Below are positions 1 to 4,856 of a DNA stretch of 5,012 nucleotides, piece by piece (position 1 is the first letter of the stretch; each line of letters begins with the position of its first letter). Source of the stretch: JAICLL01 sp035252155 (GTDB lineage: Bacteria; Planctomycetota; Planctomycetia; Pirellulales; JAICIG01); the NCBI GenBank assembly GCA_035252155.1, contig DATFDL010000212.1, positions 1 through 5,012 of the forward strand, read 5' to 3'. The position numbers and the translations under genes are program-made. Below the pieces are notes generated by a model that ran no database searches, was not told the origin of the DNA, and was given only the letters and a program-made list of their open reading frames with translations.

Positions 1-30
1 CGCCCCGGTCAGAAAAGCACGCCGGTCCAT
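1..30 (-). CDS. Start of a leftward gene with a twin-arginine (Tat) signal, cut by the window edge
   Basis: Read leftward from an ATG at 30-28, the ten visible codons give MDRRAFLTGA. The RRAFL core matches the twin-arginine export consensus, so the product is probably folded in the cytoplasm and then exported by the Tat pathway. A clear AGGAG ribosome site (complement of 40-44) lies nine bases upstream, which supports the start. In Planctomycetes this kind of N-terminus is common on exported DUF1501 proteins, Gfo/Idh-type oxidoreductases and other cofactor or sugar enzymes, but nothing visible distinguishes among them. The gene is divergent from the CstA gene, with a shared upstream region of 224 bases. 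Everything beyond codon 10 lies outside the window, so the function is unknown. Confidence 0.7.
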   Translation of the reverse strand, partial: MDRRAFLTGA

Positions 31-39
31 TGGTTGGTT

Positions 40-44
40 CTCCT
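40..44 (-). promoter_or_regulatory. Ribosome binding site of the leftward Tat-signal gene
   Basis: The complement reads AGGAG, nine bases before the ATG at 30-28. It is one of the strongest Shine-Dalgarno matches in the window and is the main reason for accepting a gene of which only ten codons are visible. Confidence 0.65.
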
Positions 45-241
45 GTTCAAGGACAAGCCCCGGCCCAATTGCCGCACGCCCTCTGCGTGCAGCCTAACTC
101 TGCCGCCGTGCCGCGGCAAGCGTTTGCTCGGTTGTGGATCCATTGTCGGCTTTCGCTCCGCGCCCGCCGTACAGTAGATTTAGAGAGAAGGCGGCGAGTT
201 GCTCCCTGCGGTCTTGAATGGGGCGTCGCCGACCTTATCTT

Positions 242-246
242 GGGAG
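242..246 (+). promoter_or_regulatory. Ribosome binding site that decides the cstA start
   Basis: GGGAG ends eight bases before the ATG at 255. The spacing is right, and the following residues (MTLLGITFGVG) form the first membrane segment expected of CstA, so this start is preferred over the upstream TTG at 30 that would add 75 non-homologous residues. Confidence 0.55.
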
Positions 247-254
247 CCATCGAA

Positions 255-2087
255 ATGACCCTACTCGGCATTACCTTCGGCGTCGGCGTGGTGCTGATCG
301 CCGCGTATTTGACCTACGGCCGCTGGCTCTCGAGGGAACTGGCCCTGCGCGACGATGTACCCACTCCCGCCGTCGAAATCAACGACGGCGAAGACTTCGT
401 GCCCACGCCGGCGCCGTATCTTTTTTCACAACATTTTTCGGCCATCGCGGCGGCCGGGCCGATCGTCGGGCCGATCTTTGCCGGGCTGATGTTCGGCTGG
501 TTGCCGGCACTGATTTGGATCCTGGTGGGCAGCATCTTCATCGGCGGCGTACACGACATGACCTCGCTGGTGGCCAGCGTGCGTCACAAGGCCCGCAGCA
601 TTCCCGACATTGTCCGCGAACACATGAGCCGCCGGGCGTACTTGCTCTTTCTGTCGTTCGTCTGGATCGCGCTGGTCTATATCGTGGTGGCTTTTACCGA
701 CATCACCGCCTCGGCGTTCGCACCCGAGCCGCCGCAACCGCTCTCGGCCAACGCCACAGCCGCGGAGGTTAAAGTCTTCGATGCCAAGACCGCCGCCGTC
801 GTGCGAGGCGCCGCGGTGGCCAGCTCGTCGATGGCTTACTTGGCCTTGGCCGTCGTCATGGGGCTGGTGTTGCGGTACACGAAGCTACCGCTCGGGTGGG
901 CCACCGCCATCTTCATGCCGCTGGTGCTGGTCTCAATCTGGATCGGTCCGGATTATCCGCTGTCGATTCCCGAATGGCTCTGGTATGGGCGCGGCGCCGG
1001 CAATCCGGGCAGCGCCGCCAAAACGTGGGACATTTTGCTGTTGCTCTACTGCGGCGTGGCCGCGCTGGTGCCGGTCTGGGCGCTGTTGCAGCCGCGCGGT
1101 TTTTTGGGCGGATATTTTCTGTCGATCACCGTGCTGCTGGCCTTCTTAGGCATGGTGGCGGCGGCCTTGCTCGGCCAAGCGATCGAAATCAAATATCCCG
1201 CCTTCACCAGTTTCAGCGTGCTCAAAGACGGAGAAACGGTCCTGTTGTTCCCGGTGCTGTTTGTCACCGTGGCCTGCGGGGCCTGCAGCGGCTTTCATTC
1301 GATGATCAGCTCGGGCACGTCGTCGAAACAACTGCGCGTGGAGACCGACGCCCGACCGATCGGCTACGGCTGCATGTTGCTCGAAGCGTTCGTGGCCGTG
1401 ATCGCGCTGGGGTGCGTCATGATTCTCGATCGAGAGAATCTTGGCTCGACCAATCCCGACGACGTGTTTGCCCGAGGCATGTCGCGGTTCATCGGCATGT
1501 TGGCCGTTGTCTTGCACATCGACTACGACAAGGCCTATCAATACCTGTTGAATTTCTGCGGGCTGGCGTTTGCCACGTTCATTTACGATACGCTCGATGT
1601 CTGCACGCGGCTGGGGCGGTATGTGCTGCAAGAGTTCACCGGCTGGCGGGGTCGCTCGGGGCGGCTGGTCTGCACCGTGCTGACGCTCTTGCCGCCGCTC
1701 TACTTGGTGCTGCAAACGATGACTCACCCGCGCACCGGAAGACCTGTGCCCGCCTGGGCAGTGTTTTGGACGCTGTTCGGCACGGCCAACCAACTGTTGG
1801 CCGCGCTGACGCTGATCGGCATCACGGTCTGGCTGCTGCGATCGGGTAAGCGCTGGATCTACACCGCCGTGCCCGCCGTCTTTATGGTGACGATCACCTT
1901 CACCATGCTCAGCCTCATTTTATGGGACTGGTGCAGTAGCTTTCAATCGAAGTGGAGCGAACATCGTTTCGACGTGAACGGGCCGATCACCACGGTTCTG
2001 TTTGGTTTGGGCATCTGGTTGTTGATTGAGGCGGTGGTGGTCATCAGCCGCACGCTGCGCCAGCGGGCGGCGGGGGTGGCGCCGTAA
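255..2087 (+). CDS. cstA: Carbon starvation protein A family permease (CstA)
   Basis: This is an inner-membrane permease of 610 residues. Characterised relatives import pyruvate (E. coli CstA and BtsT) or peptides (Campylobacter CstA); which substrate applies here cannot be read from sequence. Family signatures appear in the expected order: DGEDFVPT at residues 44-51, a histidine and glycine-rich stretch with H60 and GPIVGPI at 68-74, VHD at 99-101, GACSGFHSMISSGTSSKQ at 342-359, YDTLDVCTRLGRYVLQE at 444-460, and FGTANQLLAALTL from 508. Hydrophobic segments run throughout, starting at residues 2-22, with a soluble Pro/Ala-rich loop around 157-183. The protein is about 90 residues shorter than E. 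coli CstA (701) but carries both the N- and C-terminal conserved blocks, so it looks complete and intact. The start at 255 follows a GGGAG site; the upstream in-frame extension to position 30 is rejected. No obvious terminator follows; a degenerate repeat begins about 50 bases after the stop. Confidence 0.95.
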   Translation: MTLLGITFGVGVVLIAAYLTYGRWLSRELALRDDVPTPAVEINDGEDFVPTPAPYLFSQHFSAIAAAGPIVGPIFAGLMFGWLPALIWILVGSIFIGGVHDMTSLVASVRHKARSIPDIVREHMSRRAYLLFLSFVWIALVYIVVAFTDITASAFAPEPPQPLSANATAAEVKVFDAKTAAVVRGAAVASSSMAYLALAVVMGLVLRYTKLPLGWATAIFMPLVLVSIWIGPDYPLSIPEWLWYGRGAGNPGSAAKTWDILLLLYCGVAALVPVWALLQPRGFLGGYFLSITVLLAFLGMVAAALLGQAIEIKYPAFTSFSVLKDGETVLLFPVLFVTVACGACSGFHSMISSGTSSKQLRVETDARPIGYGCMLLEAFVAVIALGCVMILDRENLGSTNPDDVFARGMSRFIGMLAVVLHIDYDKAYQYLLNFCGLAFATFIYDTLDVCTRLGRYVLQEFTGWRGRSGRLVCTVLTLLPPLYLVLQTMTHPRTGRPVPAWAVFWTLFGTANQLLAALTLIGITVWLLRSGKRWIYTAVPAVFMVTITFTMLSLILWDWCSSFQSKWSEHRFDVNGPITTVLFGLGIWLLIEAVVVISRTLRQRAAGVAP

Positions 2088-2136
2088 AGAAAAAAGGGTG
2101 CCGCGCAACAGGTAGGCGGTGCGTTTACGATCGGCC

Positions 2137-2166
2137 GTAGGGTGGGACGAGTGAAACGAGTCCCCA
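2137..2166 (+). repeat. Degenerate GTAG-headed hairpin downstream of cstA
   Basis: GTAG (2137-2140) is followed after three bases by GGGAC (2144-2148), which pairs with GTCCC (2160-2164) around an eleven-base loop containing GAGTGAAACGAG. The stem is short and the right side looks imperfect (an extra C before the closing A), so this reads as a worn copy of a palindromic repeat. The gap from 2088 to 2201 otherwise shows only a palindrome at 2183-2194 and no coding potential. Confidence 0.45.
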
Positions 2167-2182
2167 TACGCATCAAGTTAAA

Positions 2183-2194
2183 GGTGATATCACC
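2183..2194. other. Perfect 12-base palindrome GGTGATATCACC
   Basis: GGTGATATCACC is a perfect inverted repeat with no spacer, lying eight bases before the long inverted repeat at 2202-2294. It has the form of a binding site for a dimeric regulator, and the downstream gene carries a helix-turn-helix, so self-regulation is possible. It is a single site with no second copy in view, and it may be chance. Confidence 0.3.
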
Positions 2195-2201
2195 GGAAAA
2201 C

Positions 2202-2294
2202 GTCTGTAGGGAACGCCCTCCGTGGCGTTCCGTGAACTGCGATTCGACGTCGTTTCGCCTACGCGGAACGCCACGGAGGGCGTTCCCTACAGAC
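2202..2294. repeat. REPIN-like inverted doublet, GGAACGCC family
   Basis: Two perfectly complementary 31-base arms (2202-2232 and 2264-2294) flank a 31-base centre. Each arm is itself a hairpin: GGAACGCC pairs with GGCGTTCC around loop CTCCGT, at 2210-2231 on the left and 2265-2286 on the right. GTAG (2206-2209) abuts the left hairpin and CTAC (2287-2290) closes the right, so the GTAG heads face outward. This is the layout of a REPIN, two REP elements in opposite orientation. A third copy of the same arm begins at 4982. As RNA or extruded DNA the whole unit could form one long stem. It ends 35 bases before the next start codon and may affect transcription between cstA and that gene. Confidence 0.8.
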
Positions 2295-2329
2295 CCGAAT
2301 GGGCAGATAGCCGCGGCTCAAACGATATT

Positions 2330-3040
2330 ATGTCCGATGAAGATTTCGATCTTTCGTCGCTCGCCGCTTACCTGCACCTGAATCCGGCGCAGGTCCATCG
2401 GCTCGTCGAACGCGGCAAACTGCCGGGCAGACGCGTAGCGGGCGAATGGCGGTTTGCTCCGGCGGAAGTGCATCTATGGCTCCAAGAGCGCATCGGGCTC
2501 TCCGACGAGGCCGAGTTGCACCGCGTCGAAGGGGCGATGCAAGCGGCCGGCGAAGAGCCGGAGGGCGAACTGTCGATCGCCGCCATGCTGCCATTGGAAG
2601 CCGTCGAGGCGCCGCTGGCCGCCCGCACGCGAAACTCGGTCATCACCTCGATGGCCGAGGTGGCCGCCCGCACCGGCTGGCTTTGGGACCCGCAAAAGAT
2701 GGCCGAAGCCGTGAGAAGCCGCGAAGAGATGCACCCCACCGCCCTGGAGAACGGCGTGGCCTTGCTCCACCCGCGTCGCCCATTGCCGAGCATACTCGGG
2801 CAGGCGTTTCTGGCGCTGGGCCGCACCGAAACCGGCATTGCGTTCGGCGGCAGCCGAGGCACGCTCACCGACATCTTTTTTTTGATCTGCTCGACCGACG
2901 ACCGCGGGCATCTGCAAACGCTCGCCCGGCTCAGCCGCTTGATCGCTCAATCCACGTTTCTACCCGAGCTTCGGTCGGCCGACGACCCACCCGCCATGCT
3001 TGCAGCCATTCGGCGGGCCGAGCAGTCGCTGCCCCCGTAG
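2330..3040 (+). CDS. Helix-turn-helix protein fused to a PTS EIIA(Ntr)-like domain
   Basis: The 236-residue product has two parts. Residues 8-54 match the excisionase/MerR-type helix-turn-helix: a helix pair ending in HRLVERGKLPGRRVAGEWRF, then a helix with W50. After an acidic linker (about 56-80), residues 81-235 resemble PTS EIIA of the mannitol/fructose/Ntr class: RSREEMHPTALENGVALLH at 129-147 parallels the RE...GVAIPH motif of PtsN, with H147 at the phospho-acceptor position, and HLQTLARLSRLI from H194 matches the second conserved histidine region. Such proteins could change DNA binding or partner contacts with phosphorylation state. No other PTS component is nearby. The ATG at 2330 has no clear Shine-Dalgarno, so translation may be leaderless or weak; the longer GTG start at 2222 lies inside the inverted repeat and is rejected. 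The TAG stop (3038-3040) is part of the GTAG head of the next repeat. A run of eight T at 2876-2883 lies within the EIIA part. Confidence 0.85.
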   Translation: MSDEDFDLSSLAAYLHLNPAQVHRLVERGKLPGRRVAGEWRFAPAEVHLWLQERIGLSDEAELHRVEGAMQAAGEEPEGELSIAAMLPLEAVEAPLAARTRNSVITSMAEVAARTGWLWDPQKMAEAVRSREEMHPTALENGVALLHPRRPLPSILGQAFLALGRTETGIAFGGSRGTLTDIFFLICSTDDRGHLQTLARLSRLIAQSTFLPELRSADDPPAMLAAIRRAEQSLPP

Positions 3041-3058
3041 AACGGAATTTATTCCGTT
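3037..3058 (+). repeat. GTAG-headed hairpin, AACGGAAT family, copy A
   Basis: GTAG (3037-3040) directly abuts AACGGAAT (3041-3048), which pairs with ATTCCGTT (3051-3058) across two bases. This copy points rightward, opposite to copies B and C at 3139 and 3169, and differs from them at one core position (TT instead of TC when read in the same direction). The last three bases of its head are the stop codon of the HTH-EIIA gene. A few T follow the stem (3055-3061), so it may also help end transcription. Confidence 0.75.
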
Positions 3059-3138
3059 TTTCGTCCGCGCGGCCCGTGGCCGGTGGCAGCGCCTTGGCGA
3101 TGCCCCGGCTTTCGGCGGAGCCGAGCACCATGGATAGG

Positions 3139-3160
3139 AACGGAATGAATTCCGTTCTAC
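3139..3160 (-). repeat. GTAG-headed hairpin, AACGGAAT family, copy B
   Basis: AACGGAAT (3139-3146) and ATTCCGTT (3149-3156) form the stem and CTAC (3157-3160) follows, so the GTAG head lies on the minus strand. With copy A it forms an inverted doublet with outward heads and an 80-base spacer (3059-3138) in which nothing else is recognisable. Confidence 0.75.
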
Positions 3161-3168
3161 GGTTTTCG

Positions 3169-3190
3169 AACGGAATGAATTCCGTTCTAC
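3169..3190 (-). repeat. GTAG-headed hairpin, AACGGAAT family, copy C
   Basis: This is an exact repeat of copy B, 30 bases further on. The identical block including the trailing GG covers 3139-3162 and 3169-3192, separated by TTTTCG. The arrangement suggests local tandem duplication of one repeat unit. Confidence 0.75.
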
Positions 3191-3206
3191 GGCGCGGGCA
3201 CGGTTG

Positions 3207-3225
3207 TTGCATTTACCAAATGCAA
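3207..3225. promoter_or_regulatory. AT-rich dyad upstream of the small gene, possible operator
   Basis: TTGCATTT (3207-3214) and AAATGCAA (3218-3225) are perfectly complementary around ACC. The site is AT-rich in a GC-rich setting and has no GTAG head, so it does not belong with the neighbouring repeats. It lies about 70 bases before the start at 3295, where an operator or promoter is expected. TTGCAT, 18 bases, then GATTAA (3231-3236) is a weak promoter possibility overlapping the dyad. A second short hairpin, CGGCCG twice around TGTTG (3247-3263), follows. Confidence 0.4.
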
Positions 3226-3294
3226 TCGAGGATTAAGCTCAGTCATCGGCCGTGTTGCGGCCGCCGACGGAGCCATTGAAGGAGCGAGGGTGCC

Positions 3295-3561
3295 ATGAAC
3301 CACTCGTCGAGCGAACGCCAGCAGATCGAGTTTATCGGTGGGCCGTTTGACGGTTTTCGCTACGAGATCCCGTCGCCCCTGTTTCCGCCGCAGACCATCG
3401 CCTTGCCCGTCAGCGAGACCATTCAGCGAATGCTCAACGGCGAGAACACCGGCGTGGCGACACCCACTACCAGCGTTGCGGCGTACGCGCTCGATCGCGG
3501 GGCGGGGCGATACCGGTTTCTAGGCGCGATGCTGCCCGAGACCTTGCGAGCCGTAAAGTAG
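3295..3561 (+). CDS. Small conserved-looking hypothetical protein, 88 aa, with EFIGGPFDGF motif
   Basis: I do not recognise the family. The ATG is preceded by AAGGAG (3279-3284) at a ten-base spacing, good support for a real gene. The protein is soluble with no signal peptide. Near the N-terminus it has EFIGGPFDGF (residues 12-21), a turn-rich motif seen at the start of various small uncharacterised bacterial and phage proteins (recollection, not a search). The middle is rich in Pro and Thr and the C-terminal part (YALDRGAGRYRFLGAM) looks like a beta strand pair. It stands alone between repeat-rich gaps and converges on the lipoprotein-like gene. Its TAG stop (3559-3561) lies within the first unit of a 17-base tandem repeat, again as part of a GTAG. 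Function unknown. Confidence 0.75.
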   Translation: MNHSSSERQQIEFIGGPFDGFRYEIPSPLFPPQTIALPVSETIQRMLNGENTGVATPTTSVAAYALDRGAGRYRFLGAMLPETLRAVK

Positions 3562-3588
3562 GCGGGTAGCAAAAGTAGGCGGGTAGCA
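3555..3588 (+). repeat. Exact 17-base tandem duplication across a stop codon
   Basis: AAAGTAGGCGGGTAGCA occurs twice with no gap (3555-3571 and 3572-3588). Each unit contains GTAG twice. The first unit covers the last lysine codon and the TAG stop of the small gene; the second supplies the GTAG head of the hairpin at 3587. It looks like a recent replication slip or a repeated insertion of the repeat head. Confidence 0.85.
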
Positions 3589-3606
3589 GAATTCGTGAGA
3601 ATTCTG
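3583..3606 (+). repeat. GTAG-headed hairpin with CGTGAG loop, copy 1
   Basis: GTAG (3583-3586) abuts CAGAATT (3587-3593), loop CGTGAG (3594-3599) and AATTCTG (3600-3606). It sits 22 bases after the stop of the small gene, in the gap between convergent genes, so it may serve as a terminator, although no T-run follows. Confidence 0.75.
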
Positions 3607-3626
3607 GTTGTAAGCTGCGGGGCCGC

Positions 3627-3650
3627 CTGACTTCTCACGAAGTCAGCTAC
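3627..3650 (-). repeat. GTAG-headed hairpin with CGTGAG loop, copy 2 (inverted)
   Basis: On the minus strand GTAG (3650-3647) abuts CTGACTT, loop CGTGAG and AAGTCAG. Compared with copy 1 the head and loop are identical, while two stem positions differ, each with its partner changed to keep pairing. It lies seven bases beyond the stop of the leftward lipoprotein-like gene. The two copies form an inverted doublet with a 20-base spacer. Confidence 0.75.
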
Positions 3651-3657
3651 GCGCCGG

Positions 3658-4308
3658 TCAGTTGTCGTAGAGCGCCTCTTTGTTCTTCGAGAAGTGGTCG
3701 TGTGCGTAAAAGTTCTCGCCGATCTCCTTGGCCAACACATCGACATACTTGCGGCGGAACTGGGCCGGTGTTTCGTCCTGCGCGGGGCGCGAATGGTTCA
3801 GCGGATAAGTAATCGCGTCCATGTCTTTCTCCCAGACCGGCTTACCGGCTTGCGACATGTCGCACACGATTAATTTAACCTCCGCATTGCCCTGATAGAG
3901 CGTTTGGTGCTGGTAGAGACTGAAGCTCTTGAGGTCGATGCCGACCACCATGTCGCAATCGTCGAGCGCCCGACCGATGTCAGAAAAATCTTCCCAGGGG
4001 TTCTCGTCGATCCAATTGTCGACCTCGCGTTGATCGATCACCTTGATGCGGCTCACGCGCTTGCGCAGCAGCTCGCCCACGGCCAGGGCCAGTTGCTTGT
4101 CGACGCCGGCCCCCTCAAAGCCCGGATCGACCTGCGACCGGCAGACCACGGCCACCCGCTTGTCTTTCAGCTCGTTGAATTCCGCGGGGTCGTTCGTCCC
4201 TTTCACCAGGTAGACGGCGGTGGCCAGCGCTCGCGTGCAGCCGAGTTGCGCAGCCAGCGAAGCAGCCATCACGGCGCTCGCGCAGATCATCCATGATCGA
4301 CGGTACAT
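3658..4308 (-). CDS. Exported, possibly lipid-anchored protein of unknown function
   Basis: The 216-residue product starts with MYRRSW and a hydrophobic stretch (about 7-23) ending in LGC, with C24 as a possible lipidation site; Q21 at the -3 position is atypical, so cleavage by signal peptidase I is also possible. The mature part has alternating strands and helices: KRVAVVC (50-56), a long helix (70-85), RIKVIDQREVDNWIDE (87-102), then DIGRALDDCDMVVGIDLKSFSL (110-131) and EVKLIVCD (143-150). This pattern recalls the small alpha/beta domain of LpoB/CsgG-type lipoproteins, where a strand named by VI and a helix precede an 'is this gene product available' style strand; that is inference from layout only. 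The ATG at 4308 has a GAGGT site (complement of 4314-4318) five bases upstream. It lies 23 bases after the DUF2752 gene and is probably co-transcribed with it. It converges on the small gene at 3295. Confidence 0.8.
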   Translation of the reverse strand: MYRRSWMICASAVMAASLAAQLGCTRALATAVYLVKGTNDPAEFNELKDKRVAVVCRSQVDPGFEGAGVDKQLALAVGELLRKRVSRIKVIDQREVDNWIDENPWEDFSDIGRALDDCDMVVGIDLKSFSLYQHQTLYQGNAEVKLIVCDMSQAGKPVWEKDMDAITYPLNHSRPAQDETPAQFRRKYVDVLAKEIGENFYAHDHFSKNKEALYDN

Positions 4309-4331
4309 GTGTTACCTCAAAACGAATTGCC

Positions 4332-4775
4332 TCAAAGACCGCGGAGCCTGCAGACCCAATCAATCAAGGTGACAACGATAAAACCGACCGCCGTCACGGC
4401 GATGGCTCGATCGCTCGGCGGCCGCGTCAACCACCGACCGAGCGCCGCCGACACCAGCAGCCACGGCCCGGCGACCATCGCCGCCGCGGCCAGCGCCGCC
4501 CCGCCCGTGTTCGCCCGCAGCGAGGCCAGCCAATGTCCGCGAACCGCGTGCGACCACGAGGTGGTCATGCCGCACGACGGACAACGGACGCCAAACAACC
4601 ATACGAACGTACAAGGGGGCAGCCCCAGTTGCCGATGTGTACCGAACCCGGCCGGGCTGGGATACAGCCAACCGGCCACCGCCAGGGGCGCAAGCAAACC
4701 CAAGCCCGCCGCGGCCACCGACAAGCGCAGCCGCGGGCTAAGTCGCCGAGACCCCTGTGGATCGATCTGAGTCAC
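4332..4775 (-). CDS. DUF2752 family membrane protein
   Basis: The 147-residue product carries the DUF2752 signature: LPPCTFVWLFGVRCPSCGMT at residues 52-71, with C55, C65 and C68, followed by H76, the G80-L86 helix and N89. Three membrane segments are predicted by eye at about 18-38, 91-112 and 124-141, with the cysteine motif between the first two. The family has no established function; the CPxCG motif could bind a metal or be redox active. The start is GTG at 4775; no ATG occurs upstream before an in-frame stop at 4845-4847, and no strong Shine-Dalgarno is visible, so the exact start is uncertain. It is the first gene of a likely two-gene leftward unit with the exported protein at 3658-4308. 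Confidence 0.85.
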   Translation of the reverse strand: MTQIDPQGSRRLSPRLRLSVAAAGLGLLAPLAVAGWLYPSPAGFGTHRQLGLPPCTFVWLFGVRCPSCGMTTSWSHAVRGHWLASLRANTGGAALAAAAMVAGPWLLVSAALGRWLTRPPSDRAIAVTAVGFIVVTLIDWVCRLRGL

Positions 4776-4798
4776 GCTTGGTGCGGGAAATGAGCCGG

Positions 4799-4827
4799 AG
4801 ATTAGCGAGATCGTTGACGCCGTGCAA
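4799..4827 (-). promoter_or_regulatory. Candidate promoter for the DUF2752-lipoprotein unit
   Basis: On the minus strand TTGCAC (4827-4822), exactly 17 bases, then TAATCT (4804-4799) approximate sigma-70 boxes, each matching three of six consensus bases. Transcription would begin near 4791, leaving about 16 bases before the GTG at 4775. Spacing and position are good, base matches only fair. Confidence 0.3.
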
Positions 4828-4856
4828 GAGCGATCGAGCGCAAATCATGGTAACGG

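Larger units (their letters stand above)
31..254. promoter_or_regulatory. Divergent intergenic region upstream of the Tat-signal gene and cstA
   Basis: This gap should hold the promoters of both divergent genes, but no convincing pair of -35 and -10 boxes is visible. The best rightward candidate is weak: TTTCGC (151-156), an 18-base gap, then TAGATT (175-180). Two symmetric sequences stand out. GCACGC (74-79) pairs with GCGTGC (85-90) around a five-base loop, and TGCCGCGGCA (109-118) is a perfect ten-base palindrome. Either could be an operator or a leader hairpin, but in GC-rich DNA short palindromes also arise by chance. The open reading frame in phase with cstA continues back to position 30, but its translation is arginine-rich and unlike any CstA N-terminus, so it is treated as non-coding. 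No GTAG-headed hairpin occurs here, unlike the other larger gaps. Confidence 0.4.

Noticed and set aside
30..254. N-terminal extension of cstA from a TTG at 30
   Set aside because: The 75 extra residues are arginine-rich, show no CstA similarity and overlap the promoter region; the ATG at 255 has a ribosome site and begins the first membrane segment.
896..1849. Long open frame of 317 codons overlapping cstA in another phase
   Set aside because: Arginine/histidine/alanine-rich shadow of a clear CstA gene; no ribosome site or recognisable domain.
2202..2294. Terminal inverted repeats of an insertion sequence
   Set aside because: Only 31 bases lie between the arms, too few for a transposase; a non-autonomous REPIN-like element fits better.
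2222..2329. Longer start of the HTH-EIIA gene at GTG 2222
   Set aside because: The codon lies in the loop of the inverted repeat's left arm, and the added residues would be encoded largely by repeat DNA; the HTH domain begins just after the ATG at 2330.
2876..2883. Programmed frameshift at the run of eight T in the HTH-EIIA gene
   Set aside because: The zero-phase frame continues through the conserved EIIA C-terminus to its stop, so no shift is needed; slippage remains merely possible.
3037..3192. CRISPR array from the repeated AACGGAAT units
   Set aside because: Only two direct copies with a six-base gap and one inverted copy; no array of regular spacers and no cas genes.
2446..3279. 277-codon frame overlapping the HTH-EIIA gene
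   Set aside because: Low-complexity arginine-rich translation typical of a shadow frame in GC-rich DNA; it runs through three repeat copies.
3587..3646. Classic rho-independent terminators between the convergent genes
   Set aside because: The hairpins are well placed but no T-run follows either on its strand, so they are reported as repeats with possible terminator effect only.
4293..4793. Rightward frames opposite the DUF2752 gene
   Set aside because: They lie on the complement of a gene with a clear family signature and have proline/arginine-rich translations.
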